Of a stretch of DNA of 64,000 nt, positions 27,254 through 35,927 are shown piece by piece. Position numbers and translations under genes: made by a program. The stretch is taken from positions 186,001 to 250,000 of the forward strand of contig NZ_CP080410.1 in NCBI RefSeq assembly GCF_019448255.1, read 5' to 3'. The notes below the pieces were generated by a model. The model searched no databases and was not told where the DNA came from. It worked only from the letters and a program-made list of their open reading frames with translations. Source of the DNA: Qipengyuania flava (GTDB lineage: Bacteria > Pseudomonadota > Alphaproteobacteria > Sphingomonadales > Sphingomonadaceae). The stretch's first letter is position 1; every line of letters starts with the position of its first letter.

Positions 27254-27463
27254 ATGTTGATGAGCAAGAAATCCGGCCCGTCCGATGGTGAGGCCAAACT
27301 GCATTACGGTCCCTCGGGCTTTCGCGTCCTGCGCGCGGGACAGCACGTGTTCTGCGCGATGAGCGGGGTGCCTATCCCGCTCGACGAGCTGCGCTACTGG
27401 TCGGTCGAGTACCAGGAGCCCTACGCCAGCGCGCAGCTTGCGACCGAGCGCCTCGCCCCGTGA
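27254..27463 (+). CDS. DUF2093 domain-containing protein
   Basis: A 69-residue protein that fits the DUF2093 family almost end to end: KLHYGPSGFRVLRAGQHVFCA, then GVPIPLDELRYWSVEYQEPYA. Its single Cys sits in V-x-C-A. The family is confined to alphaproteobacteria and its function is unknown. AAGGAGG lies six bases before the ATG. It overlaps the M23 peptidase gene by four bases (GTGA). Confidence 0.9.
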   Translation: MLMSKKSGPSDGEAKLHYGPSGFRVLRAGQHVFCAMSGVPIPLDELRYWSVEYQEPYASAQLATERLAP

Positions 27464-28368
27464 GAATGCGGCGGGCCGCTACCCTGATCCTGGTTGCCGC
27501 AGCCAGCCTTTCCCTGTTCCGGGTCGAGACCGCGCTGGCTGACGATGACGATGCAGCCATTGCTGCACGATCCGACGATTCCGCCCTGCCGCCCATTCCT
27601 GGCCCGCCTTTAGCACCGGCCGACCTCGGCGGAGAATACGAACAGGGAGGGTGGATCCGCGGCGTTGCCCCGTTCGACACGGTCTCGGCAACCTTCAACG
27701 GCCAGCCCCTGACGCTGGACCCGGCGGATCGCCGCTTCTTCGTCGGGCTCGACCGCGATGCCGGATCGAACGCCCGATTGGTCTTCACCGCACGCGACGG
27801 GCAGCAGCGCGTCCACACGCTCGAGGTCGATCCGCGCGACTGGCAGATCCAGCGGGTGAACGTCGCCAAGCGCCCCGGCGGCAGCAGCGAGGAATGGTGG
27901 AAGCGCCGCGAGCCCGAATGGCTCGCCATCCGCGATGCACGGGCGCTTGATACGGGCGCCGAGGGCTGGAAACAGGACTTCATCTGGCCGGTGGAGGGCC
28001 GCATCTCGGGCCGCTTCGGGCGCCAGCGCATCTATCGCGGGGAACCGGGCAGCTACCATTCGGGCATCGATATCGCGCCCGGCAACGGCGTGCCTTTCGT
28101 TGCGCCTGCCGACGGCGTCGTAGTGCTCGCGCGCACCGGATTCAGCCTCGAAGGCGGGATCATCATCGTGGACCACGGGGCGGGCCTCAACAGCGCCTTC
28201 ATCCACCTCTCGCGCCTCGCGGTTGCCGAAGGTGATCGGGTCGAGCAGGGGCAGGTTCTCGGCAATATCGGCGCCTCGGGCCGGGCCACTGGCCCGCACC
28301 TGCACTGGAGCCTCATGTGGAACGAAGCCCGACTCGATCCGCTGCTTTTCACCGGCCCCATGCCCTAG
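27460..28368 (+). CDS. M23 family metallopeptidase, exported
   Basis: A 302-residue LytM-type protein. A signal peptide (cleavage near ALA-DD at residue 27) sends it to the periplasm. The zinc-binding H-x3-D is at about 199-203 (YHSGIDIAPG), and H-x-H is near 281 (GPHLHWSL), with an intermediate HLSRL. A complete set of ligands means an active endopeptidase of peptidoglycan rather than an inactive activator. It is coupled to the DUF2093 gene by a GTG start. Confidence 0.93.
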   Translation: MRMRRAATLILVAAASLSLFRVETALADDDDAAIAARSDDSALPPIPGPPLAPADLGGEYEQGGWIRGVAPFDTVSATFNGQPLTLDPADRRFFVGLDRDAGSNARLVFTARDGQQRVHTLEVDPRDWQIQRVNVAKRPGGSSEEWWKRREPEWLAIRDARALDTGAEGWKQDFIWPVEGRISGRFGRQRIYRGEPGSYHSGIDIAPGNGVPFVAPADGVVVLARTGFSLEGGIIIVDHGAGLNSAFIHLSRLAVAEGDRVEQGQVLGNIGASGRATGPHLHWSLMWNEARLDPLLFTGPMP

Positions 28369-28412
28369 GCGCTTGACCGGCGTGGGCTGGCGTTCAAAAC
28401 ACGGCCACCTCC

Positions 28413-29393
28413 ATGCGTCCCTCGCGTCTCATCCTCGGCACAATGCTCGCCTGCGCGCTCGCGCCCGGTACCTGGTGGCGCGCGCCTGAACCCCCTCGCA
28501 CATTCGAGCAGCTGACCACGATCATGCCGCTCGATCTCGGAGTCCGGAGGTCCGGGCCCTTCACCCTGCTGGCTGGCTGGGAAATGGCCGGGGACCCCTT
28601 TCGGTTTGGCGGATTGTCGGCCTTGGTGGCTCTCGACGAGGAGCGCTTCCTGTCGGGTACCGATGGGGGCCTTCTGCTGGCGTTCGAGCGGCCTGACCGA
28701 AGCGACGAGCCGGGCGTGCTCAGCGTGATTGGCGAAGGCGAAAGCGCCGCCAAACTGGGCCGCGATCTCGAATCGCTTGCGGTCGATCAGGCAACCGGCA
28801 CCGTCTGGGCCGGCTACGAGTTTCGCAACGCCATCCTGCGTCTCGATGCGAATCTCGATCCGGACGAGGAGGTCCAGCCCGAAGAGATGGAGGAGTGGGG
28901 CGAGAACGCGGGGCCGGAAGCGCTCGTGCGCCTTGCCGACGGACGTTTCCTCGTTATCGAGGAGCGGGCCCAAAGCTGGCGCAGCACGCTGTACAACGCG
29001 TTGCTGTTTGACGGCGACCCGGTCGAGGCCTCTGCTCCCGAACGCGCCACAATCCGTCTCCCGGAGGGCTATAGGCCGGTCGATGCAACGGCGACCGAGG
29101 AGGGGCGCGCCCTGGTCTTGCTACGCCGGGTGGAATGGGGTGTGCCGCCGATCTTTCATTCCGCGCTTGCAGAAGTCGATACGCGCAAGACCGGCGACGA
29201 CGGGACGCTCGATGTGCGAATCCTGACGGTCTTCGGCACGGCGATCCCGCAGGACAATTACGAAGGCCTTGCGATCACGCGTGACCCAGATGGCACGCAT
29301 GTCTGGATGGTTTCCGACGATAATTTCATGACGCTCCAGCGCACGCTCCTGCTCAAGCTGCGGTGGGACCAACGCGAAAAGGCGCGCGAGTAA
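28413..29393 (+). CDS. Phytase-like esterase domain protein, exported
   Basis: A 326-residue protein with a signal peptide-like start (LILGTMLACALAPG) and a beta-propeller of the phytase-like esterase family: GGLSALVALDEERFLSGTDGG, DLESLAVDQATGTVW, GPEALVRLADGRFLVIEE and DNYEGLAITRDPDGTHVWMVSDDN. Acidic loops could bind Ca2+. The substrate is unknown. It follows the M23 gene by 44 bp. Confidence 0.85.
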   Translation: MRPSRLILGTMLACALAPGTWWRAPEPPRTFEQLTTIMPLDLGVRRSGPFTLLAGWEMAGDPFRFGGLSALVALDEERFLSGTDGGLLLAFERPDRSDEPGVLSVIGEGESAAKLGRDLESLAVDQATGTVWAGYEFRNAILRLDANLDPDEEVQPEEMEEWGENAGPEALVRLADGRFLVIEERAQSWRSTLYNALLFDGDPVEASAPERATIRLPEGYRPVDATATEEGRALVLLRRVEWGVPPIFHSALAEVDTRKTGDDGTLDVRILTVFGTAIPQDNYEGLAITRDPDGTHVWMVSDDNFMTLQRTLLLKLRWDQREKARE

Positions 29394-29405
29394 GCCTCGC
29401 GCGCC
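29381..29405. terminator. Hairpin between convergent genes
   Basis: A perfect 10-bp stem (29381-29390 with 29396-29405) with a five-base loop overlaps the stop of the phytase-like gene. The T tract (CTTCAG) is weak. It may end transcription from either side of the convergent pair. Confidence 0.5.
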
Positions 29406-29450
29406 CTTCAGTATCGCCAATAAGCTGCAGCGCCGAAGCGCCCGGCACGC

Positions 29451-29738
29451 TTACGAAGCGGCGACAGCCTTCTTCAGCTCGCGCTTCACCTTGAGCGCGT
29501 TGGCCGAGAGCTTCTCGTCGCTGGTCTTGAGCAGCCAGTTGTCGAGGCCGCCGTTGTGCTCGACCGAGCGCAGGCCGTGCGTCGACACGCGGAACTTGAA
29601 GCTGCGATCGAGCTTTTCGCTCATCAGCGTGACGTTCTGCAGGTTCGGCAGGAAGACCCGCTTGGTCTTGTTGTTGGCGTGGCTCACATTGTTGCCGACC
29701 TGGCGGCCCTTGCCGGTGAGTTCGCAAATACGCGACAT
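29451..29738 (-). CDS. rpmB: 50S ribosomal protein L28
   Basis: A 95-residue L28 starting [27 protein letters not shown], the conserved N-terminal zinc-ribbon-like region with only one Cys retained, then [10 protein letters not shown] and [14 protein letters not shown]. The C-terminal Lys-rich helix is family-typical. It is transcribed alone. Confidence 0.97.
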   Translation of the reverse strand: MSRICELTGKGRQVGNNVSHANNKTKRVFLPNLQNVTLMSEKLDRSFKFRVSTHGLRSVEHNGGLDNWLLKTSDEKLSANALKVKRELKKAVAAS

Positions 29739-29897
29739 GATACGTCTCTTCGTTCGAATGGGCGGGCGAGCTTTCCCGTGCTGCGCCGTGGCAGCGTGGG
29801 TCCGTTCTTGTCCCGGAAAGCGGCGCGCATAGCGGCGAGGGTGCGAATCGTCAAGCGCATTGCGCCCCCACAGCCCGCGGGCTAGCGAGGCCGCACT

Positions 29898-30353
29898 ATG
29901 GCTTCCTGGACCCTCCCGCAACCCATGCAGCGCGCGCTGGCGCTGGCCGAGCAATCGGCGGCCGCTGGCGAGGTGCCCGTGGGCGCGGTGGTGACGCGCG
30001 GCGGGCAGGTGATTGCCGAGGCGCACAACGCCCCGCGCGAGACCCATGACCCGACCGCCCATGCCGAAATTCTCGCGATTCGCCGCGCGGCAGAGGCGCT
30101 GGGCGATGAGCGCCTGACCGGCTGCGAACTCTGGGTCACGCTGGAGCCCTGCGCCATGTGCGCCGGCGCCATCGTCCACGCGCGGATCGCGAAGGTCTAC
30201 TACGCCGCAAGCGATCCCAAGGGCGGCGCCGTGGAGCACGGCGCCCGCGTGTTCGACCAGCCGCAGTGCCTCCACCGACCGGAGGTCTATTCGGGCATCG
30301 GTGAAGCGAAGGCGGCGGAGTTGCTGCGCGATTTCTTCCGGGAACGACGCTAG
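29898..30353 (+). CDS. tadA: tRNA adenosine(34) deaminase
   Basis: A 151-residue zinc deaminase that converts A34 to inosine in tRNA-Arg(ACG). The HAE motif (H55, E57 as proton shuttle) and PCAMC (C85, C88) hold the zinc. A C-terminal helix ends [11 protein letters not shown]. It is divergent from rpmB, with a 159-bp gap that should hold both promoters. Confidence 0.95.
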   Translation: MASWTLPQPMQRALALAEQSAAAGEVPVGAVVTRGGQVIAEAHNAPRETHDPTAHAEILAIRRAAEALGDERLTGCELWVTLEPCAMCAGAIVHARIAKVYYAASDPKGGAVEHGARVFDQPQCLHRPEVYSGIGEAKAAELLRDFFRERR

Positions 30354-30390
30354 CGAAGACTCATGTCGGCTAGCGACCCGATCGCGGTCT

Positions 30391-30846
30391 CTACATTTGG
30401 GAAGGAGTGCGCACGATTGTGCGGGCGTGGACTAAGTCGTCAACAATAATGTCGCGCCCCGGCTCGGTGAGGTTGCAGAGTGGATACCTCCCAACAAACT
30501 CGACCTCCATCACGTAGGCCAAGTTATCAGACGCATGCCTTTCGAGTGCGTCTCCCCACAAGCGGTCGGTGGCATCTTGGTGCTGCCATGCCTCCTCGGC
30601 GGTTAGCACCTGACCTTCATGAAATTGATTGAACTCAAAGTCGGTCGCCCAAGTGCCGGTGAAGCGCTGAGGCTCTGACATTGGGACGCACTCATCGAAA
30701 ATAGCACCACCATTCCGCTCCCCAGACCCGGCCGCGCGATCGATGCAAGCAAAGGCTTCTTCTCGGAGAGCTTCGCAATCAACTGGCCGTTCATCGCTGC
30801 AAGCTGTGAGCGCACCAACAATTAGAAGGGTCTTCCAATACCGCAT
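30391..30846 (-). CDS. Putative lipoprotein, unknown function
   Basis: A 151-residue protein with a lipobox ([11 protein letters not shown], Cys16) and several cysteines in the mature part (VDCEAL, AFACID, DECVP, LCNL), probably disulfide-bonded. An [17 protein letters not shown] stretch suggests a beta-rich fold. The ATG at 30846 starts the signal peptide. The gene is markedly less GC-rich (about 52-53 percent in sampled lines) than the flanks, suggesting recent acquisition. Confidence 0.7.
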   Translation of the reverse strand: MRYWKTLLIVGALTACSDERPVDCEALREEAFACIDRAAGSGERNGGAIFDECVPMSEPQRFTGTWATDFEFNQFHEGQVLTAEEAWQHQDATDRLWGDALERHASDNLAYVMEVEFVGRYPLCNLTEPGRDIIVDDLVHARTIVRTPSQM

Positions 30847-30908
30847 GGTTATTATGCTAGGCGACCAGATAACCGCTTTCCACCCAACTTCGGACATGGG
30901 TGTCTCGT

Positions 30909-31628
30909 CTAAAGTCCCCGCCAGATCTTCGCCTGCGCTCCATCCCGCGCTCCGAACCTCGCCCGGTCGCAGGCTGTCGGCATGAAGCGCTTGTCGTAGC
31001 AGAGGCGCAGTTCCTGCAGCCAACCGCGCGAATTGAGCTTCACCCCCACTGCCTCAGCAAACCAGCCAGGGTTGGCATCCACGAAGCGGGTGCGGATCGT
31101 GCCTGCGGTAAGGTCGTCCTCGCGGCTCACGCGGTCGAAATCGGGGATGCGCAGGCCTTGCCACAGGATACGCGTGACCTTGAGATAGGTCGCCGGACGG
31201 CGGGTCATGCAGGCGCCGTGTTTGGCCCATTGGCGCGCGACCAGCGAGGCGGAGGGCGAGATGCACAGGTTCGCCGCAACTTCGCGCGGCTGGGGTGCGC
31301 GCTGCGCCGGGCACCATTGCGGCCAGCTGCGCCCGCTTTCCGGCCACAGCCCGTGGACGATCAGCCCGAACATCCCGTCGCGCCCGCTGCATTGCCGTGC
31401 GTGGGCGCGCTGGCCCTTGCGCGGCTTGCAGAACTCCGGGCTCCAGCTGAGCGCAAGCGTGTAGCCGGTAACGGGCAGCACCCGCGGTGGAGCTTCGGCG
31501 CGCACGGGCGGCACCGGTGCACTGCGCGGGAGGCTGCATTGGTAATGCTGTGCGGCGACCGCCGAGCCCTGCAGGGCCAGCGCCGCCGCGCCAAGCGCGG
31601 CGCAAATCCTAGGGCTCAAACCGGCCAT
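30909..31628 (-). CDS. Ribonuclease T2 family protein, exported
   Basis: A 239-residue secreted RNase T2. A signal peptide ends near residue 26 (SAVAAQ). The two catalytic blocks are intact: CAS I as VHGLWP (92-96) and CAS II as QWAKHGAC (His137), with about eight cysteines. It cleaves RNA at any base through a 2',3'-cyclic phosphate. The ATG lies 20 bases inside the upstream membrane gene, implying coupled translation. Confidence 0.9.
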   Translation of the reverse strand: MAGLSPRICAALGAAALALQGSAVAAQHYQCSLPRSAPVPPVRAEAPPRVLPVTGYTLALSWSPEFCKPRKGQRAHARQCSGRDGMFGLIVHGLWPESGRSWPQWCPAQRAPQPREVAANLCISPSASLVARQWAKHGACMTRRPATYLKVTRILWQGLRIPDFDRVSREDDLTAGTIRTRFVDANPGWFAEAVGVKLNSRGWLQELRLCYDKRFMPTACDRARFGARDGAQAKIWRGL

Positions 31629-32043
31629 CGGGCTTTTCGGCGAACCACGCGCTCGAATCGGGACGGAACAGCAGCAGCACGGCCACAATTCCGGCGAGGG
31701 TCGCGGCAAGGTCGACGAAGCCTGCAAAGCTGGGGCCGACGACGCGGAACGCCATCAGGTTCTGATAGAGGGCGAGCAGCACCGCGGCGGCCAGCACCCA
31801 GCGCATGAAGCCCATCCGCATGAAGGAAATGGTCGCCCACAGGATGCCGGCGAGCAGGGTGAAGATGAACAGCGAGGCGATCACCATCCAGATCGCCATC
31901 CCGCGCGCGCCTTCACCGTCGGCGTTGAAGCCGATCTGCACCTGTGCCTCCAGCGCGCCGAAGCTCAGGATTGCCGAAGCAAGCGCCAGCAGCGCCGCCA
32001 GCGGAAACAGCATGTCGAAGCGTTGGATTGATTTCGGTTTCAC
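31609..32043 (-). CDS. Four-helix membrane protein, paralogue of the next gene
   Basis: A 144-residue protein with four hydrophobic segments: LFPLAALLALASAILSF, an IWMVIASLFIFTLLAGILWATI block, WVLAAAVLLALYQNL and FVDLAATLAGIVAVLLLF. It ends RPDSSAWF. The same plan, I-L-S-F in helix one and L-L-F-R-x-D-x-x-x-W at the end, is seen in the neighbour at 32161. It starts with GTG preceded by GGGAGG. Function unknown. Confidence 0.75.
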   Translation of the reverse strand: MKPKSIQRFDMLFPLAALLALASAILSFGALEAQVQIGFNADGEGARGMAIWMVIASLFIFTLLAGILWATISFMRMGFMRWVLAAAVLLALYQNLMAFRVVGPSFAGFVDLAATLAGIVAVLLLFRPDSSAWFAEKPDGRFEP

Positions 32044-32160
32044 GTGCGTCCTCCCTGCCCTCGGGGCGAAGAGGATGCACAATTCCCGTAGCAGGTAAAC
32101 CCGAAGCCCGCCCCGCTATGGACTTATCGGTTGAAAAGCCCCGCGCTTTGCCCTGCCAGC

Positions 32161-32583
32161 CTATGCCGCGGGGTTTGCGCCTTTGGGCTTGCCGAGCCAC
32201 TCGACTGCATCGCGGCGGAACAGGAGCGTGACCGCGACCAGCTGGAGCAACGCGGCCACGGCCGAACCGATGTTGGCAAGCGACAGCATGTTCTCAGTGT
32301 CGAAGCTGATCATCAGGAAGCCGATGGCCACGAGTGCGACCAGCACCCACTTCGCCACGACGCTTGCCCGGCGCGCGATGAGGTAGGTCAGCAGGAGGGG
32401 GATGCCGAGGCTGAAGGCCACGACGCCCATGACGAAGCCGCCACTCCACCCCATCTCGGCCATGACCGGATCGGCTTCAACCAGCGCGACCGCCGAATCG
32501 AACGACAGGATCGCGTTGCCGAGGCCCAAGAGCAGGCTCAGCAGGAAAAGACGTTCGAACCAGATGATGGATGCAGGACGCAT
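32161..32583 (-). CDS. Four-helix membrane protein, tandem paralogue
   Basis: A 140-residue membrane protein like the one at 31609 (AILSF in the first helix, four segments, LLFRRDAVEWL at the end). No family is recognised. It sits upstream of the other copy on the same strand, separated by 117 bp. The AGGGTCC before the ATG is a plausible ribosome site. Confidence 0.75.
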   Translation of the reverse strand: MRPASIIWFERLFLLSLLLGLGNAILSFDSAVALVEADPVMAEMGWSGGFVMGVVAFSLGIPLLLTYLIARRASVVAKWVLVALVAIGFLMISFDTENMLSLANIGSAVAALLQLVAVTLLFRRDAVEWLGKPKGANPAA

Positions 32584-32634
32584 CGGACCCTCCTTGCGCT
32601 GTGTTCTCTTATGGAAGGGGCCGATGCCCGGATT

Positions 32635-33495
32635 CTAGAGCGGCGTAAAGTCGAGACCGATGTCGGCTGCCGGCGCGCTCTGGGTCAGGCGGCCCACCGA
32701 GACATAGTCGACGCCGGTCGCCGCCTTGGCCTTGATCGTGGCGAGATTGATGCCGCCGCTGGCCTCGGTCGGAACCCGTCCGGCGACGAGACCAACCGCT
32801 TCGCGCAGCGTATCGGGCTCCATATTGTCGAGCAGCAGCCGGGTCGCGCCCGCTGCCAGTGCCGGTTCGATCTGGTCGATACGGTCGACCTCGCAGATGA
32901 TGTCTTCGACGCCCGCCTCGACCGCGCGGCGCACCGCCTCGCCCACCGATCCGGCGACAAGGACGTGGTTGTCCTTGATCATCGCGGCATCCCAAAGGCC
33001 CATGCGGTGGTTCGATCCGCCGCCCATGCGCACGGCGTATTTTTCAAGGTGCCGCAGGCCGGGAATGGTCTTGCGCGTGTCGAGCAGCGTGCAATCCGGA
33101 TTGTCCATCGCAGCGACATATTCGGCGACCATGGTGGCAATGCCGGAAAGGTGCTGGACCGTGTTGAGCGCGGCGCGTTCGGCGGTCAGCATGGCGCGCG
33201 CGTTGCCTTCGAGGCGCATCAGGTCAGTGCCGGCCGGAACGCTTGCCCCTTCCTCGACGAGGATGTCGATGGCCATGTCCGGGTCAAGCGCGCGAAAGAA
33301 CGCCTCGGCCACCGGCAGGCCGGCAACATGAATGGCATCGCGCGTGTCCATGACCCCGGAGAACCGCGCATCGGCGGGAATCACGCTTTCGCTGGTGACG
33401 TCCTTGCCGCCGCCGGGCAGCCCCTCGCCGAGATCCTCGGCAAGCGTGTCGCGGACAAAGCGTGAAAGATCGAAACCGGGTAGTTCGAAAGTCAC
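32635..33495 (-). CDS. nadC: Nicotinate-nucleotide pyrophosphorylase
   Basis: A 286-residue quinolinate phosphoribosyltransferase of NAD synthesis. Signatures: RLEGNARAMLTAERAALN, the LDTRKTIPGLRHLEKYAVRMGGGSNHR loop, DNHV, ICEVDR and the closing EASGGINLATIKAKAATGVDYVSVG. Starts with GTG. nadA and nadB are not in the window. Confidence 0.96.
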   Translation of the reverse strand: MTFELPGFDLSRFVRDTLAEDLGEGLPGGGKDVTSESVIPADARFSGVMDTRDAIHVAGLPVAEAFFRALDPDMAIDILVEEGASVPAGTDLMRLEGNARAMLTAERAALNTVQHLSGIATMVAEYVAAMDNPDCTLLDTRKTIPGLRHLEKYAVRMGGGSNHRMGLWDAAMIKDNHVLVAGSVGEAVRRAVEAGVEDIICEVDRIDQIEPALAAGATRLLLDNMEPDTLREAVGLVAGRVPTEASGGINLATIKAKAATGVDYVSVGRLTQSAPAADIGLDFTPL

Positions 33496-33498
33496 TAG

Positions 33499-33765
33499 CT
33501 ATCCAATTTTCCGTTCATGGTGTTCGCGGGTAGCGAGCACTGCTTTTAGGTCGGCGTAGGCAGCCTTCCACCGTGGATCGTTCTTGAAGAGAATCTTGTC
33601 CTTCGCCTTCTCAACCTCGTGAGGCAACAAGTCCGAGGATTCCGGGCCATCCTCGCACCAGCGCAGACGGATCAGCCTCGCAAGCAGCGCTCCGGTAGCC
33701 ATGGGTTCCAAATCGCCCCGCTCAACTACGTCTAGAGCCCTCTCGAGGCCGTGTCCCTTCTTCAT
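33499..33765 (-). CDS. Small cytoplasmic protein, unknown function
   Basis: An 88-residue helical, mixed-charge protein with one Cys (LRWCEDGPES) and Lys/Glu-rich C-terminal half (VEKAKDKILFKNDPRWKAAYADL). No family is recognised. It ends three bases before the nadC GTG and has slightly lower GC than nadC. The spacing suggests a shared transcript with nadC. Confidence 0.6.
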   Translation of the reverse strand: MKKGHGLERALDVVERGDLEPMATGALLARLIRLRWCEDGPESSDLLPHEVEKAKDKILFKNDPRWKAAYADLKAVLATREHHERKIG

Positions 33766-33797
33766 GAATCTTCGTCACCAAATTTCGATCTGGCGGA

Positions 33798-34604
33798 CTA
33801 GTGCACGAAACGCGCCACGACGTCACGGTAGCTTCGGCTTACCTTCACCTCCGCGCCGCTATCCAGCACGAGGAAGCATTCGCCATTGGTGTGCGGTTTC
33901 ACCTGGCGCACCTGGTCGAGGTTGACGATGGTCGAGCGGTGGACGCGCTGGAACTTGCGCGGGTCGAGCCGGCGTTCGAGGTCCTTCATCGTCTCGCGCA
34001 GGATCAGCGAATTGTCGCCGGTGTAGATGCACATGTAATCGCCGGCGGCCTCGATATGCTCGATCGTATCCGTCTCGACGCGGAAGATCTGGCCGCGATC
34101 CTTCACATTGATCAGCTTTTCGTAGCGGCTAGCGGCCTCGGCGCCATCGCCGTCTTCGCCCGCAAGGGTCTCGGCCGCTTCGGGCGCGACTTCGGACAGC
34201 ACGCCCTTGAGTCGCTCGGCCTCCTCGGTCGATTTCTTCTCGGCGAGACGCTGGCGCACGCGCTCGATCGTGTCGGCCAGCTTGTCCTCGTCGACCGGCT
34301 TCATGAGGTAATTGACCGCGTTGGCTTCAAACGCGCGGATGGCGTGTTCCTGGAAGGCGGTCACGAAGACGAACAGCGGCGGTTCGATCTCCATCACGCC
34401 CTGGACCACCGAAAAGCCGTCGAAACCCGGCATCTGGATGTCGAGGAAGACGAGGTCGGGCTTCAGGGTCTTGATCGCGCGGATCGCTTCGCGCCCGTTC
34501 TGGCAGGTCTCGATGATCTCGACGTCCTCGAAGGGTTCAAGGCGGAGCTGGAGGCCCTGGATGGCGAGCTTCTCGTCGTCGACGAGGATTGTGCGAATAG
34601 TCAT
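33798..34604 (-). CDS. LytTR-type response regulator
   Basis: A 268-residue regulator. The receiver domain (1-120) has the acidic pair DDE, phospho-acceptor Asp in LVFLDIQMPGFDG (near residue 55), Thr in FVFVTAF and Lys in YLMKPVD. The C-terminal LytTR DNA-binding domain has IEAAGDYMCIYTGDNS and FQRVHRSTIVNLDQV. A Glu/Ala-rich linker of about 35 residues lies between. Partner of the next gene, overlapping it by four bases. Confidence 0.93.
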   Translation of the reverse strand: MTIRTILVDDEKLAIQGLQLRLEPFEDVEIIETCQNGREAIRAIKTLKPDLVFLDIQMPGFDGFSVVQGVMEIEPPLFVFVTAFQEHAIRAFEANAVNYLMKPVDEDKLADTIERVRQRLAEKKSTEEAERLKGVLSEVAPEAAETLAGEDGDGAEAASRYEKLINVKDRGQIFRVETDTIEHIEAAGDYMCIYTGDNSLILRETMKDLERRLDPRKFQRVHRSTIVNLDQVRQVKPHTNGECFLVLDSGAEVKVSRSYRDVVARFVH

Positions 34605-35845
34605 GTCGTCTGCTGTGCTTTCGGGGGTAGTTGCGAGGGTACAACGGCTGGGGGAGCCGAGGGTTTCGGAAGCGGTCGGGCCTGGGGGGTGGCCGGAGCG
34701 GCTGCGCTGGGTTGCGCGGCCGGGACGTCAACCTCTTCGGACTCGAAGGGCAGTTCGATGAGGACCGAGAAACCGCCACTTTCCGGGGAGCGGATCTCGA
34801 AGCGGTGTTCCTCGCCATAGGCCTGGGCGAGGCGGTCGCGGATGTTGGTCAGGCCGACGCCGGTGGAGTCGCGCCGCGCGCGGCTGGGGCGCACCGCCGG
34901 AAGGCCGGCCTCGATGCTGTTCATCGTCATGCCGGGGCCGGTGTCGGATACGGTCACGCGAAGGCGCGGGCCCACGACTTGGGCGACGATGGAGATCTCG
35001 GCGCCGTCCTCTTGCGGGCTGACGCCGTATTTGATCGCGTTCTCCACCAGCGGCTGCAGGAGCATCGCGGGCAGGCAGGCCTTGGCTGCGTCGGGCTCGA
35101 TCCGGAAATCGGAGCGCAGCCGCTCTTCGAACCGCATCTTCTCGATTCCGAGATAGAGCTTGAGCGTCTCGACCTCCTGCTCGACCGTGACCTTGCCACC
35201 GGGCTGGGTGACGAGCGTGTGGCGCAGGAAGCTGGACAGGCGCGTCAGCATCGCGTTGGCGGTTTCGCTCTGTTTCAGGAGCACCAGCGTGCTGATCGAA
35301 TTCAGCGTGTTGAACAGGAAATGCGGGTTTAGCTGGTACCGCAGCATGGCGAGCTGCGCGCTGGTCGCCTGCGCCTCAAGCCGCTCAAGCCGGTCGGCCT
35401 GTTCCTCGACCTGGAGGAAGAAATTGATTGCGTAATAGAGCGCCGACCAGGCGCCGAGCAGCACGAGGTCGATGAAGAAGATGCCGACGAAAAGATTGGC
35501 GAAATTGTTGCCCGACGAGGCCGCGCCGGCAACTTCGAGAACCCAGCTGTCGATGAAGGCGTAGACACCGGTCGCAAAGCCGAGGACCAGCGCGGTCACG
35601 CCCCAGGTGATCAGCGGGCGCTGCTTGATCAGCTGGCTGTAGACTACCGCGAGGATGAGGCTGATCGAGAAGCCGGTGATCGTCGCGATCAGGATGATGA
35701 CCAGCCGGTCGGGAGGTTGCCCGTTGGCAAGCGCGGACATCGCGCGCAGCAAGGTTGCGCCGCCCCAGCCGGCAAGCTGGAGGTTCCAGAACGCCTGGTT
35801 CTTGTTGGCGAAGAACGGCGTGGGGCGAAAAGGCAAAGCAGCCAT
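34601..35845 (-). CDS. LytS/YehU-type sensor histidine kinase
   Basis: A 414-residue kinase with four hydrophobic helices in the first 140 residues, a coiled region, the His_kinase block YQLNPHFLFNTLNSI (phospho-His near residue 174) and an ATP-binding HATPase domain with NAIKYG and VSDTGPGM, GVGLTNIRDRL. No extracellular sensory domain of size is present, so the signal is likely sensed in the membrane. The C-terminus is a Pro/Ala tail. Translationally coupled to the regulator. Confidence 0.93.
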   Translation of the reverse strand: MAALPFRPTPFFANKNQAFWNLQLAGWGGATLLRAMSALANGQPPDRLVIILIATITGFSISLILAVVYSQLIKQRPLITWGVTALVLGFATGVYAFIDSWVLEVAGAASSGNNFANLFVGIFFIDLVLLGAWSALYYAINFFLQVEEQADRLERLEAQATSAQLAMLRYQLNPHFLFNTLNSISTLVLLKQSETANAMLTRLSSFLRHTLVTQPGGKVTVEQEVETLKLYLGIEKMRFEERLRSDFRIEPDAAKACLPAMLLQPLVENAIKYGVSPQEDGAEISIVAQVVGPRLRVTVSDTGPGMTMNSIEAGLPAVRPSRARRDSTGVGLTNIRDRLAQAYGEEHRFEIRSPESGGFSVLIELPFESEEVDVPAAQPSAAAPATPQARPLPKPSAPPAVVPSQLPPKAQQTT

Positions 35846-35927
35846 TGGGAGTGTCCTCTAGCCCAATTGCGACGAACTGCGCCAGTCGCTACAGTGCCCT
35901 GGACAGCCGAAGCGAGGGAGAGACGCG

